In this document: piece by piece, positions 11,105 through 22,400 of the stretch
Numbering within the stretch: the stretch's first letter is position 1
How the letters are laid out: every line of letters begins with the position of its first letter
Source: Chrysogorgia sp. JL179-B06
Taxonomy: Eukaryota > Cnidaria > Anthozoa > Scleralcyonacea > Chrysogorgiidae
Reading direction: 5' to 3'
Length of the DNA stretch: 64,000 bases
NCBI GenBank assembly: GCA_035772405.1
Contig: JAYKKM010000199.1
Span: 496,001-560,000 of the forward strand
Translations under genes and position numbers: made by a program
Notes under the pieces: model-generated
Database searches by the model: none
What the model saw: the letters and a program-made list of their open reading frames with translations, nothing else
Told to the model about the DNA's origin: nothing

Positions 11105-12035
11105 ATCATCAAGTATATATATGGCATATTAAACATAGCGATCCGGTGATGGTTCTTAGTGGACACACAAGGACAGTTAATTGTGTCCACTGGAATCCCA
11201 AAGTGCCCAGTATCAAATCAGGGGCGTAGGAAGCAGGGGGGCCGGGGGGACCGCGGCCCCCCCAATATTTTAAAAGGGGGGCCGGAATAGCTTTCGGCCC
11301 CCCCAAAAATAATTGAATTTGAAAGAAAAATTGCAGCAAAAAAATTGAATTCGAAAGTAGAAGCATTTAAAATCGTATATTAATCAAATGTCTGTGTTCG
11401 AATAGTATGAATGTATATTTCCGACAAGTTCGAAAACAATTATCATAGAAGTAATTAAAAAAAAAATCACAATATCTTTGCATGTTAACCCGAGTGTTTT
11501 ACTAAACTGGCTTTCCTTTTTAACTAAGCAGAAGGGTGGAAATCGCGGAATTATTGAGGCTAAAAGGTAGCCCCGCTTGGGAAAAAACGTCCTGAATGTC
11601 CATGTTGGGCGGCGTGGCTCAAAAATAGGGCGGGAAAACTATTTGATTGGGGGATAGCAGGGACCATCACCAGATTTTCGGGGGCCCCTGGTGGTTCTCA
11701 GGCATGCTGATGAACTCTGATATAGAGCGAAACAGTGCAAAATATGAAATTTTATAAACTTCTGAGCTGAAAAATCACCGCTCAGAATGCAGGAAATGCC
11801 ATTTGCGGGAATCTAGATTTAAAAAAATTTCGGGGGCATACCCCCGGACCCTTCTAGAAAGCCTCGCGCCTACGGCGCTCGACTAGCTTCGCCACTGATA
11901 GGTACAACGAAAATTTTGTTTTGACCGGCCCCCCCAACTTTACAAAGCTTCCTACGCCCCTGTATCAAATGTTAGCGTCCGGAAGCGATGACGGAACGGT
12001 GAGGATATGGGGGCCAGGAGAAAGAGTAGAAAATA
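11105..12035 (+). pseudogene. WDR26-like C-terminal WD40 exon, split by a hAT-like element
   Basis: After a good acceptor (ttttctcgcag at 11094-11104) the frame reads DHQVYIWHIKHSDPVMVLSG, then HTRTVNCVHWNPKVPS, and after the insert MLASGSDDGTVRIWG. This matches the last two WD40 blades of WDR26, the scaffold of the CTLH/GID ubiquitin ligase. A 744-bp element (11219-11962) interrupts it. Reading into the insert gives a stop about five codons on. Even with the insert and one 8-bp duplication removed, 'cccagtatcaaatgttagcg' is out of frame relative to the family: 5 extra bases separate PS from MLAS. A donor (gtgagt) follows at 12036. Upstream exons of the gene are not visible in the 11 kb before it. 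It could be a dead fragment, or the 3' part of a gene whose remaining exons lie outside the window. Confidence 0.7.
11219..11962. mobile_element. hAT-like non-autonomous element, 8-bp TSD
   Basis: Terminal inverted repeats CAGGGGCGTAGGAAGC and GCTTCCTACGCCCCTG with an 8-bp target duplication tatcaaat (11211-11218 and 11963-11970). CAGGG ends and 8-bp duplications are typical of hAT transposons. The interior has G-rich and C-rich runs and no transposase. Confidence 0.8.
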
Positions 12036-12135
12036 GTGAGTATCAGAATTGCTTTTATTTCGTACAAGACGGTTTTTATGCAGCTCGCCGGTTGTGTATA
12101 TTTTATGTTTTTACTGGGAAAAAAAATCGTCTATC

Positions 12136-12425
12136 GGCTGGGAGACACAGGTTCAAATCCTGGGTTAGCCTGCGCAGCAGACGGTCGCGTTGGGGGCCGA
12201 AAACCCGCAAGGCGGAAAACCCGGAAGGTCCGCCTCGCCCGCCCGCCCGGGTTTTCCGCCTTGCGGGTTTTCGGTTTCCGCCTTCCCGCCTTGCGGGTTT
12301 TCGGCCCCCCAACGCAACCGTCTGCTGCGCAGGCTAATCCTGGGTCGGATCACCAATCGAGGAGAAAGTTGTGCCTTTGCAATAATACCAGCAAATGGTA
12401 AGACGTTTGGCTTTAAAATCTAAAA
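12136..12425 (+). mobile_element. SINE-like repeat, copy 1
   Basis: Shares 'ctgggagacacaggttca' and 'tgcctttgcaataatacc' followed by 'agcaaatggtaagac' with 14411-14575. The 'ggttcaaatcc' resembles a tRNA B box, so a tRNA-derived SINE is likely. It is interrupted by the palindromic element at 12166-12336. Confidence 0.6.
12166..12336. mobile_element. palindromic Mutator-like MITE, 9-bp TSD
   Basis: A 171-bp GC-rich near-perfect inverted repeat starting TAGCCTGCGCAGCAGACGG and ending with its complement, flanked by the 9-bp duplication atcctgggt (12157-12165 and 12337-12345). It sits inside the SINE at 12136-12425. Internal 'cttgcgggttttcgg' blocks repeat in both orientations. Confidence 0.8.
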
Positions 12426-13626
12426 AATGGTATTTTGAAGTGAGTATCTTCAGCTCTGAGATCACTACTATTTAGGCCACCATTACTAAAAACGTGTTCC
12501 AATATGGTATCAAACTCTAGGCGTAGGATTAAGTTTAGGAATAGCGGTTAGGACTAGGGTTAGCCAATCAGATGGCTCACACGTACACCAAACCATTGCA
12601 TCATTATTATCACCATATTAACAATCTCTCACCTAATGCTGTGCTAACGCGGACTGATGGTTGTCTGTCGGGGACTGGTTGCATAAGATAAGAGGACCCG
12701 TCAGTATTGTTACAAAACAATGTCTATTGTTTTTAAATAATACTTATAGGTCCTCTTATCTTGAGAGGCCTTTATGTAACCGGGCCCTTGCTGGGGCAGA
12801 CTAACGAGGTGTGCCATCATCAATGATGTGTCCCACCATCAACGAGGTCACCGACCGTCTACAAGTTGATCGTAATGTCCCCTTTTCCTCATGTGAAACC
12901 GGACTGAAGAATATCTCGCTGAGCAAACCATCTGACTTACTGCGACCATGTGAAAAGGCCCTTATAAATATAAACGGCGCGTTTCACGACCACCTCAAGG
13001 TTCGTTTACACCATGAGTACGAAATAAGAATCTTATTTAACTAACAGAAGCATTCGTGTTGCTACGAACGAAGAAATGTGACAAAAGTCATTCCACCCAC
13101 CCCATCGTGCTTGTCTTTTTTTGTTTGTTTGTTATTTTTGCGAGTCCATTCCCGAGTGACATGATTTCCCTTGCGAGAAATTGAACTAAACGAATAGGAG
13201 GAAAACTACCCGCTGTCCACGGCCCAGTTGTTCAAACGCTGAGTAGCACCAATCCAGGCCAAGATTAACAACGAATTTCCCTTTTTCTCCGCATGATCTG
13301 TTTGATTAATATGAATTATTAATTATTCGCTTTTTATGAATGTCTTTTTCAATTGAACCACGACATTTTAAAAGCATTCCGCGGAAACTTGGCTACCCAT
13401 GCACAGAGTAGTTTCATCAGGTTTACCCTGCTTATGACGTCACCAACTTCCCAGTTAATTAGGCAAAGTATTACAACAAGATGGCGGATGACAGGGTTGT
13501 CTTTGGTTAAAATCAGTGCAGTTGTTTTGTTGTTAGACTGTTTTGTTAATCAGAAAGTTTTGTTAAAATAAGAAATTTCAAAATTTGAAATTATGATTTT
13601 AGTTGCCAATGTCCTTTAATGCCAAT
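12426..13626. other. non-coding stretch, no recognised gene
   Basis: A 77-codon plus-strand frame at 12811-13044 matches nothing I recognise. A 'tagttgccaatgtccttta' motif at about 13600-13618 recurs near 17883-17900, which suggests a shared transposon terminus. Confidence 0.5.
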
Positions 13627-14081
13627 CCGGGGTTTTGGGATTTTACATATTCGTAATCTTTGTGTTCTACCAAGAAGAAATCTAATATATCTTGTCGTTC
13701 GAAAATTTCATCTTAGACTTCGTGCATTTTTCCCCTGCTAAAGTTGATTTACTATTCACAGGAAATGACGTCAAAGCAAGGACACACAAAGTCATATGCA
13801 CACTAATTCAACAGTGAAATACAAAGAAAGTTTGGCTTTGAATTTTAAACACACCTGTTTAGACAAAAATTTGCTCAATTCCCAAACTTTCATTGTATTT
13901 CACTTGTGAATCAATGTGCAATGTTTTTGCATGTCCCTGCTTTGACGTCATTTCCTGTGAATAGTAAATCACTTTAGCAAAGGGAAAAGGTATGAAGATG
14001 AAATTTTCGCACGACAAGATGTTTTACAATTATTTTCAAGAGATTCCAAAGATCACAAATATGTAAAATACCCAAACCCGG
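13627..14081. mobile_element. palindromic MITE (family of 10720-11055)
   Basis: Ends CCGGGGTTTTGGGATTTTAC and a mirrored terminus finishing in 'acccaaacccgg', with inverted internal blocks including 'ggaaatgacgtcaaagca' near 13770 and its mirror near 13945. About 455 bp, no coding frame. Confidence 0.7.
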
Positions 14082-14410
14082 ATAGGCAGTATCAAATTAT
14101 ATGGTAGCATCTATCATCATTCAAGAAAGTTTCACTAATCTTGGATCAAGCTTGTCGTCGTTTGAACAACCGGACATTGGGCCATATTTGTTTGTCATGA
14201 GGTTATTACGGCTGGCATTTTGTTCATATTCTTGCGTCCATTAAACCTAGTTTCCATTTGGTCGCCACAATCGCAACGGTGTCATGGTGGTCGATGTTAT
14301 AGAGTGTCCATCGACTATCTCTGCAACGGAGTCACTTTGATGTCTATTGGTTACAAGGGAGTCACTTTGATGTTGATTGTTATTACATCTAGTGGTTACC
14401 ACACATGTCT
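14082..14410. other. non-coding stretch
   Basis: No gene or clear repeat seen apart from a duplicated 'ggagtcactttgatgt' at about 14328 and 14349. Confidence 0.5.
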
Positions 14411-14575
14411 ATGAGCTGGGAGACACAGGTTCATATCCTGGGTCTGACCACCACTCAGGGTCTTAAAAATAATTGAGGAGAAAGTGGTGCCTTTGCAATA
14501 ATACCAGCAAATGGTAAGACTTTCGGGTCTTCTCGGGTAACGACCTTAAATCGTAGGCCCTCGGAACCCCTAGTA
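14411..14575 (+). mobile_element. SINE-like repeat, copy 2
   Basis: Uninterrupted relative of 12136-12425, with 'gctgggagacacaggttc' at the start and 'agcaaatggtaagac' near the end. Confidence 0.6.
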
Positions 14576-14659
14576 TCAATTGGGCTTCTAGCCTGTTGGG
14601 ATATTCCGTTCACCTAAAAGAGTGATAAATCTAATAAACTAAACATAAACCAAACTATT

Positions 14660-14841
14660 TGTACAGCAGTTCATATCGTGACGTCACAATTTCAACACTG
14701 GTTATTTTCTTGGTACAAAACTAACCCTTACCCAAAAACAAACCCCGACCTTAACCCTAACCGTCATCCTAATCCTTATTTCAGTTTAAAGTCGAACAAT
14801 TCGAAGTGGTATTTTGACGTCAGGACATGAACTGCTGTACA
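14660..14841. mobile_element. short inverted-repeat MITE
   Basis: Ends TGTACAGCAGTTCAT and ATGAACTGCTGTACA bound 182 bp. The interior carries 'gtgacgtcac' and tandem 'ccctaacc'-like runs. Confidence 0.6.
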
Positions 14842-14904
14842 TATAGACTGCTTTGCATACAACAGACAGTTAATAGAGGGAAATGGTTAGGAAACTATGC
14901 CTAA

Positions 14905-15074
14905 AGCCTCTTTTCCAGTCATCGCAAAAACTGGTTCGCAGCTCGCTGCGAGTACTTGCATGTAATTAAAAAGAACTCGCAGTGCTTGTTTGCTCGTTGT
15001 GAGTTGTTTTTAATCAGATGCAAGTACTCGTAGCGAGCTGCGAACCAGTTTTTGCGATGACTGGAAAAGAGGCT
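14905..15074. mobile_element. palindromic MITE, TAA duplication
   Basis: Ends AGCCTCTTTTCCAGTCATCG and its complement; arms of about 65 bp are almost perfectly inverted ('aactggttcgcagctcgctg' mirrored). Flanked by TAA on both sides (14902-14904, 15075-15077), as expected for a PIF/Harbinger-type insertion. Confidence 0.75.
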
Positions 15075-15079
15075 TAAGT

Positions 15080-16040
15080 CTTTGTTCTAGGTTATTGTTC
15101 ACGTTCATGCAAACTTGTGCACGGTTAGTACAAAATAATTTTAGTATAATGAAGCAATCATCCAATTGCAGCATATGGGTTGAATCGCTCAACCATGCTA
15201 TTTAAATATTAATAAGCAAAAATCAAAACGTTTGTGCACGGTCAGGAGCATTTCAACCTAAAATCACAGCTCATTATAGACGCTTTGAAGTTCGCCCGGC
15301 TTTGACAAAAGACAAGATAGATTGATATTACATCAACCACTATGACACTGTTGCGATAGTGGCGACCAAATATGGAAACCAGGCCTTATGTTTGGTTTTG
15401 TTGCGATTGTATACGTACTGTATGATGGGGGACTTGCGAATTCTCTTTATAGTAAACTGAAACAATGTCATTTTACGCTTTTAAAATAAAACGTTTATTT
15501 CTACTGGTGTGGTTTTCAAAACATGATATTTCTCCATTACATTGCGCGCGCAATTTACAATGCCATATATCGACGAAGCACATGTTTAACTAGCTAATCG
15601 TCAGGTTTTCTAGTTATCATACTTTTCCTAATTTCTCCTACTTTTTTGTGGTATAACGTCAAAAAAATTTATTTTTTATTTGGAAGAACTTTTAAAATGA
15701 TAAAGTAACTTCTTTTGAAGATTTTCGTTTCTTCGCTTTGTTTTTGATATATTTCAGTTTGTTTGATATGCAAATGTCTGGAATTTCGTCACACATGCAT
15801 GCCATAGTGACTTATCAGAGAATGTTATATATCTGCCTTCATCAAAAAAAGTTGTAAATGGTTAGTCTTTGTAGTTTCAAGAGTTCTTTCAAACAAAATA
15901 ATTATTTTACAACTGAATTTTTCATTGCATGGGCACTCTAAAACGATTTTGTACAACTAGCTATAGTAACTATAGTGGCTGATGCAGCAACTGATGGTTC
16001 CACATGGCTACGATACGTTATTGCTGAATTTAAACAATGG
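15080..16040. other. non-coding stretch
   Basis: No gene seen. The segment around 15725-15790 ('gatatatttcagtttgtttg') resembles the arms of the foldback element at 16859-17863, so this is probably a related decayed copy. Confidence 0.5.
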
Positions 16041-16200
16041 TATAATATACAATTATTGGATGAGGCTGAGCATGATATCAATAATTATCCAGACCGTGGT
16101 CAATGTTATCCGCCGAAGGCTGAGGCGGATAACATTGACAGAGGTCTGGATAATTCTTGATGTCATGCGTAAGCCGAATCCAATAATTGTTTTATTATAC
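16041..16200. mobile_element. palindromic MITE, copy 1
   Basis: Inverted arms: 'ggtcaatgttatccgcc' is mirrored by 'ggcggataacattgac', and the ends share a 'caattattgga' motif and its complement. A second member lies at 16625-16782. Confidence 0.7.
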
Positions 16201-16624
16201 ATTGTTCAAAATAGTCTTACTAAAAATATACAAACAAAGTGACCGTCTGGTAGTAATCTACTACAAGCCATTTTGTAATTTTCGCGCACTTTTCCTAGTG
16301 ACGTCATCAGCGTCCAATAATATTTTTTTGACACCTCCGTCCAATAATTCACATTATTATATATTGTAGTTACTACGTGCATTTTGATTGGCTAAGAACT
16401 TACGGTTAAATATCGCAATCACGCAAGAATCACGCAACCAACAGATAACTCTGTTATCTGCTAGCAGATAACTAAGTTATGTGCAAGTTGCGCCCGCGAT
16501 GAGTAATATTACAGCGAGCGAGTAACTTTCGAGCTTATGTTGTTGTGACGCTTGTTGTTGTAATTTTTCGAGGTTCAAAAATAAAGTTTTTCATACATGA
16601 GTACTATATTTTTTCTCCTAAAAT
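16201..16624. other. non-coding spacer between two MITE copies
   Basis: No gene seen; A/T-rich, with a short hairpin around 'gataactctgttatctg' at 16443. Confidence 0.4.
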
Positions 16625-16782
16625 ATATAATAAAACAATTATTGAATTCGGTTTTCGTGATATCCTGATTTATCAAGGTCTCGGTAAGTGTTATCAGTCT
16701 CAGCCTTCGGCTTCGACTGATAACACTTACCTCGACCTTGATAAATCCGGATATCACGAAAACCTCATCCAATAATTGTTAA
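16625..16782. mobile_element. palindromic MITE, copy 2
   Basis: Arms 'cgtgatatcctgatttatca' and 'aagtgttatcag' are mirrored around 16707. The outer 'acaattattga'/'ccaataattgtt' ends match those of the copy at 16041-16200, but the inner arms differ. Confidence 0.7.
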
Positions 16783-16858
16783 GTATTCGACGGAAATGAC
16801 GTCGCGCCTGCCGGACATTGAGAATTCACTGGAGTATGTTGACCAATAAGAAACGAGA

Positions 16859-17863
16859 ATGAAGTTTGAATGTATAAAATGATAGAGTAACACCTTTTAC
16901 AACTTTCCCGTATTTTACTTCGTTTTCGAAATATTTCAGTGTGTTTGATATGTTATGAGATATGGTCTCTGATGTCAGGTGCAGGGTAGAGAATTTTCAC
17001 TCATTACTAAATACTTCCATCTTAAAGTTTGTTCTACAAATTTACTTGAAAATGTGCGTATAATAACTCCTCATGATAATGAACGTTGTAAACTTAGTAA
17101 TCACTGAGATCATGGATAGTAAATAGACTGGATAGGAAACTGGCTGACGTCAGCGTGGAAACCTAGTTGCAATTCGTGATGTCACGAAGATGTCACGAAT
17201 ACACAGATTTTACTGAGTTTCTCTTCGACGTCTCCATATTTTCGCATTCATAGTAGCTATATTGAGATTCCAAAATGTTTCATCGTCTTACAAACCTGCC
17301 TAAGCCACGACCAAATGATCGAGGTAAATGTTGTTCGTCTTTGTTTCAGCTGTTTTCGTTTTGTGGTGAAGAAACTGGCGTCGCAAAACTACCGTTGTTT
17401 TAGTTGAAATTTGGGACGCGTTTTTCACCGTCTAAAGTTGGATCTTTTCGCCTAAAATGAGTAATGGTAGTCGGATATTCCATCGTAAAGTGGCATTGTG
17501 ATATTTTTTGGCAGTTTGACTGTAATTTTTAGCTGTATTATCGCTAAACGTTGCGATTTATGGTGTTTTTGTTACGTCACGATTTGCAACTCGGTTTTCA
17601 CGCGACCAAACGCCATCAACTGGTGTCTAAACCAATCAGCATGCTGGAAACGTCGCACGTGATCCTAGTTTCCTATCCAGTCTATTTACTATCCATGCTG
17701 AGATATACAAGACATTTTTTAATGAGTGAAAATTCTCTACCCTGCACATGATGTCAGAGAACAACTCACCCACACACCAAACACACTGAAATATTTCAAA
17801 AACGAAGTAAAATGCCGAAAAGTTGTAAAAGGTGTTACTCTATCATTTTACGAGTTCTTTCAT
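16859..17863. mobile_element. foldback element, about 1 kb
   Basis: Left arm at about 16859-17150 and right arm at about 17660-17863 are inverted, sharing 'gatagagtaacacctttt', 'ctaccctgcac' and 'tagtttcctatccagtct' with complements. The unique interior (17150-17660) contains an ATG at 17275 opening a 17-codon frame that ends at a good donor (gag|gtaaat at about 17324), so it might hold a captured 5' exon; I cannot assign it to a family. Confidence 0.65.
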
Positions 17864-18369
17864 ATTAGACAAGATTAATTTTTGTTGCCAATGTCCTTTA
17901 AAGTGCTTATAAACCCAAAATGTTTTTTGGTGATTCGGATAGAGCATAAAAAGTTAGTTGCTGCAGCACACTAATCTTGACTTGGGTTGCTGTGTCTCGT
18001 ACCCAGACTTCTTCGCGGAACTATGTATAGTCAACGAAATCTCGATTTGTGTAAATTGCCCTCTGTCGGTATGTTCAGTTTTATGACGTTTTGTGACGTA
18101 AAGTTTTACACGTGATTCCTAACACTTGTCAACGCTGTCACAGAATAGACGCTGTGAAGTTTGAACGAGCGAACAAACGATCTATTCTGTTTCTCTTGTC
18201 AAGGTAAGACGACTGAGATAGTTACGTGTACTTGTTACTGGTTAAACGCTCACCAAACTGAAATATGGCTCAGTGACTGCGAGGTATCTGCGAATAACGT
18301 TTTTATGATAATATTTGTAAATACTAAATAGATATGTTTCACTGTATACTTTTTTCTATATTTTATAAT
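17864..18369. other. non-coding stretch
   Basis: No gene seen. Confidence 0.4.
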
Positions 18370-18504
18370 CTTGTACAGTACCTATATTCTATAACTTTCT
18401 TACTATATGTTACTATATACTATATCTTTGTAATCTTGTAATTGTGCACGCCCCTTGTGGAAATCAGCCTAGGTTGACAATGGTTAGCGTGTTTAAATAA
18501 AGTT

Positions 18505-18545
<41 letters not shown>

Positions 18546-18546
18546 T
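18370..18546 (+). mobile_element. LINE 3' end with (tatc)n tail
   Basis: The segment 'tggaaatcagcctaggttga' through 'gtgtttaaataaagtt' resembles the 3' end of the LINE at 39850-39920 and is followed by about ten tatc units. A 3'-UTR-only, 5'-truncated copy of the same family is the simplest reading. Confidence 0.65.
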
Positions 18547-19482
18547 TCTTGCCATTCATAGCATCACTTGTAACTTGTCATGGGCAAACTTGTCAATTTG
18601 TTTTGTTTGTGAATACAGTTTTCCTTGTATTTTAGGTGTATATTAGTGTGAGTTCATTGTTTCTCATTCATGCAGAACAATGCACATCCGTGTCCCTCAT
18701 ACACAGGCAGCTGTGACATATAAAGCGACAGAATATATTGAACTGCATTTTTATTACAACAAACAAATTCTGATTAACTTAGTTTATCAACTGTAATATA
18801 ATGTCAACTTTTTGTGTTCATATTGAGCTGCATTTCTATGCAAGCCTTGTACAGAGAACTACCTGTATGTTATACAACTATTTTATCTTTATGTTCAATT
18901 GCATTTTTATGCAACTGTCAATTTACATCTGTTTAATATTACACATGTTCATGAACTACTATATTGTGAATAGATGTTGAGAACGGTTACAACACAACGG
19001 GGGTCAACAAGGTTGGGGCAGATGTGAGACATCTGCAAATGTGCCAGGGGCAGATTGTGAGTACCTATGCTCCAGCAAGCTCATTGTGAGCTGGCCTGAG
19101 CTCCATACAGTATATATGTGCTGAAGAACTCACTGCTCTGGTATTACCTAAACCATAACCGCATGGGTATGAGGCTGTACTACCTCCACTGCTGCAACTT
19201 TGACTTCAATAAGCCCACCACTGCCTTGGATTTTGAGGCAGCACTTCCCTTGCGATAGTAACTTCTAGTTAATAAGTTCTAGATTAGTTTTTGCGTTGAA
19301 CTTTTAATTTCGGAGATATAAGGGCTCAAAGTCACAATTTGTGAAAAAAGTAGCGCAGGCCGGGAGACTGGATCCGAGGAACGTGTTATGTTTCAATACT
19401 TATAAAAATATATTAAAATTCGAGTAGACAAGGTAACATCGGGCCCACCTGTTAGGTGCATTAACCGCTTTTAATCACTGTT
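18547..19482. other. intergenic stretch downstream of the monooxygenase gene
   Basis: No gene recognised. About 19140-19260 has several short open codons but matches no family I know. Confidence 0.4.
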
Positions 19483-22400
19483 TCAAATAAAGACGTAATG
19501 TAACAACAAGTAGATAATGAATAATCCGACAGCAGCTGAAAGAACCAGTTTAAAAGAAGAACTTTGAGAGACCTCCTTTTTCTTCATCTGGTAGACATTT
19601 CTTTCCGGTAATTCCATAATTGCCTGTCTCGCTCCGTGCCAGGCCCCTGGACCGCTCAGTCGATACTGCGGCGGAGAGCATGGGCCGAAATACAAACGAT
19701 AGGCCAATCGGGGATCGGTAAAAAGAAGTCCACCGAAACGAGGCTTGCATCCAATAATGTCTGCCAATTCGTCGCAATAGCGAAGGCTGTAGACCTGCAA
19801 GGACAAAAGAGGTTTCGTATTCTGGTACGGTTATCTCTTGGCCATTTTTGGGGTCGTATTACAACTGATTATTATAAGAGAGATTTTAGTACGAATACAC
19901 TGACCTCTTTTTATAACTGGACAATATTGTTCACCCGTGATAACGGAGTCGAGTTGTTACAGTATTGTTCAGCCAACCTGCTGTGTAACAACTTGTGCTA
20001 TTTTTAGCTGTGTAGTACGGTACGACAATGCTCCGGGACGCTACGAAGAATGTATCGACGGAGGTTTAGATTCACTGATTGTTTCAGCATTGTTTCAACA
20101 ATGGTGTTCAGCATTGCTCTTTCAACAATGTTGTTCAGCGTTGTTTCAACAATGTTGTTCAGCATTGTTTCAACAATGTTGTTCAGCATTGTTTCAACAA
20201 TGTTGTTCAGCATTGTTTCAACAATGTTGTTCGCATTGTTTCAACAATGTTGTTCATGCAGCGTTGTTTCAACAATGTTGTTCAGCATTGTTTCAACAAT
20301 GTTGTTCATGCAGCGTTGTTTCAACAATGTTGTTCAGCATTGTTTCAACAATGTTGTTTAGTGTTGTTTCAACAATGTTGTTCAGCATTGTTTCAACAAT
20401 GTTGTTCAGCATTGTTTCAACAATGTTGTTCAGCATTGTTTCAACAATGTTGTTCAGCATTGTTTCAACAATGTTGTTCAGTATTGTTTCAACAATGTTC
20501 AGCATTGTTTCAATAATGTTATTCAGCATTGTTTCAACAATGTTGTTCAGCGATATTTCACAATGTTGTTTAGTGTTGTTTCAACAATGTTGTTCAGCGT
20601 TATTTCAACAATGTTGTCTAGTGTTGTTTCAACAATGTTGTTCAGCATTGTTTCAACAATGTTGTTCGCATTGTTTCAACAATGTTGTTCATGCAGCGTT
20701 GTTTCAACAATGTTGTTCAGCATTGTTTCAACAATGTTGTTTAGTGTTGTTTCAACAATGTTGTTCAGCATTGTTTCAACAATGTTGTTCAGCATTGTTT
20801 CAACAATGTTGTTCAGCATTGTTTCAACAATGTTGTTCAGCATTGTTTCAACAATGTTGTTCAGTATTGTTTCAACAATGTTCAGCATTGTTTCAATAAT
20901 GTTATTCAGCATTGTTTCAACAATGTTGTTCAGCATTGTTTCAACAATGTTGTTTAGTGTTGTTTCAACAATGTTGTTCAGCATTGTTTCAACAATGTTG
21001 TTCAGCATTGTTTCAACAATGTTGTTCAGCGATATTTCACAATGTTGTTTAGTGTTGTTTCAACAATGTTGTCTAGTGTTATTTCAACAATGTTGTCTAG
21101 TGTTGTTTCAACAATGTTGTTTAGTGTTGTTTCAACAATGTTGTTCAGCGTTGATGAATCAGCAACGGTTGTTGGAACAGGAAAATATAAGGGTGCTGTT
21201 ATTAATTCCACCAGGGAGGGGGGCGGAAGGAAAAGTGCCGGGGCTACGAAAACATTTGGAAAACCTTTAATACGCTATGAAACCTTTTTGATTAGTATAA
21301 AAAATAATCGAAGAAAACACATATTTATAACATAGGAATTGATATACGCTATGTAAGTCCAAGAAATATCCATATCACACCCCCAGAAATTATGTACATG
21401 TATATATAGTTTGGATTATAAGAGTTCAGCAATGTGAAAACCCGGCAGAAAACAAAGTTGATTGTTTTCCTTGCTCTATATGGCAGACTACCCTCAGTTC
21501 CCAGCACTCCTGTGTTGTCGGTATGAATGAAAATTTAAGATGTGCTGCGCCACGAAACTAAAACAAAATGTATAGTTGGGTCATGAAACCACCCAGGAAA
21601 ATTTGGTTGGGTCACGAAACTTTAACAGGAATTTTCAGTTTTCCTTCTGCCCCCCTCCCGGGTAGAATTAATGACAGCTCCGCCTGTTAAAACTATACAT
21701 AAGGATCTTACAGTGGTAGCATGTCTCTTCGCGTCGTAGGATTCTTTCTTTTTTCTTTCCATTCTTTCTTCGATTTCCCGCTCCATATCGCGCACATCGG
21801 GCAACTTCGCCAAGCCCTTGAAGAGCCTCGTTGCCACGCGTGCCTGAATCTCTGCGATAGAAAACGTGGAGCCCACTGGCTGGAGGAAACCAATGAACGC
21901 AAGCGTTGGATTCTCTTCAACGCGGAACATGTACTTGTAAAGAATCGGAGAATTGTCCTTGAATTTGACGCATTCCTCTTTCAGGAATGGAAAGTCGTAT
22001 TCGTAACCGGTTGCTAGAATTATCACATCGAGGTTGTCGACAACTGATCCATCTTTAAAGTGGACCTCTGGTTAAGGAGAAAATGAAGTTGTCAGGCTCT
22101 ATATTACGAAAGTCGACGAGCGAGCCGCTGGCTCTCTGCGGGTTGGGGGAATCAGACTTCAGACAATTCAGAGTCATCTCTATCCTGTCAATGCGTGGAA
22201 CACGTCACACATTGAGGACGAGTAAATAAAGTCACCTGTAGCCGAAACCGAAAGATAACTCGTACAAGGAAGATAGCTTCTGAAGTCTGAAGTATTAAAC
22301 ATCTCAATTGCTAAAAGTTTATGTGCGAAATACCTATAATAAGCGTTATTTTTTATACTACAGGTGGCTTTATTTACTCGTCCTCTTGAACTCGCTATGT

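Noticed and set aside
19937..21270. Open frames of up to 320 codons over the 24-bp minisatellite
   Set aside because: The unit length is a multiple of three and contains no stop, so frames stay open on both strands; the products are pure repeats and lie in an FMO intron.
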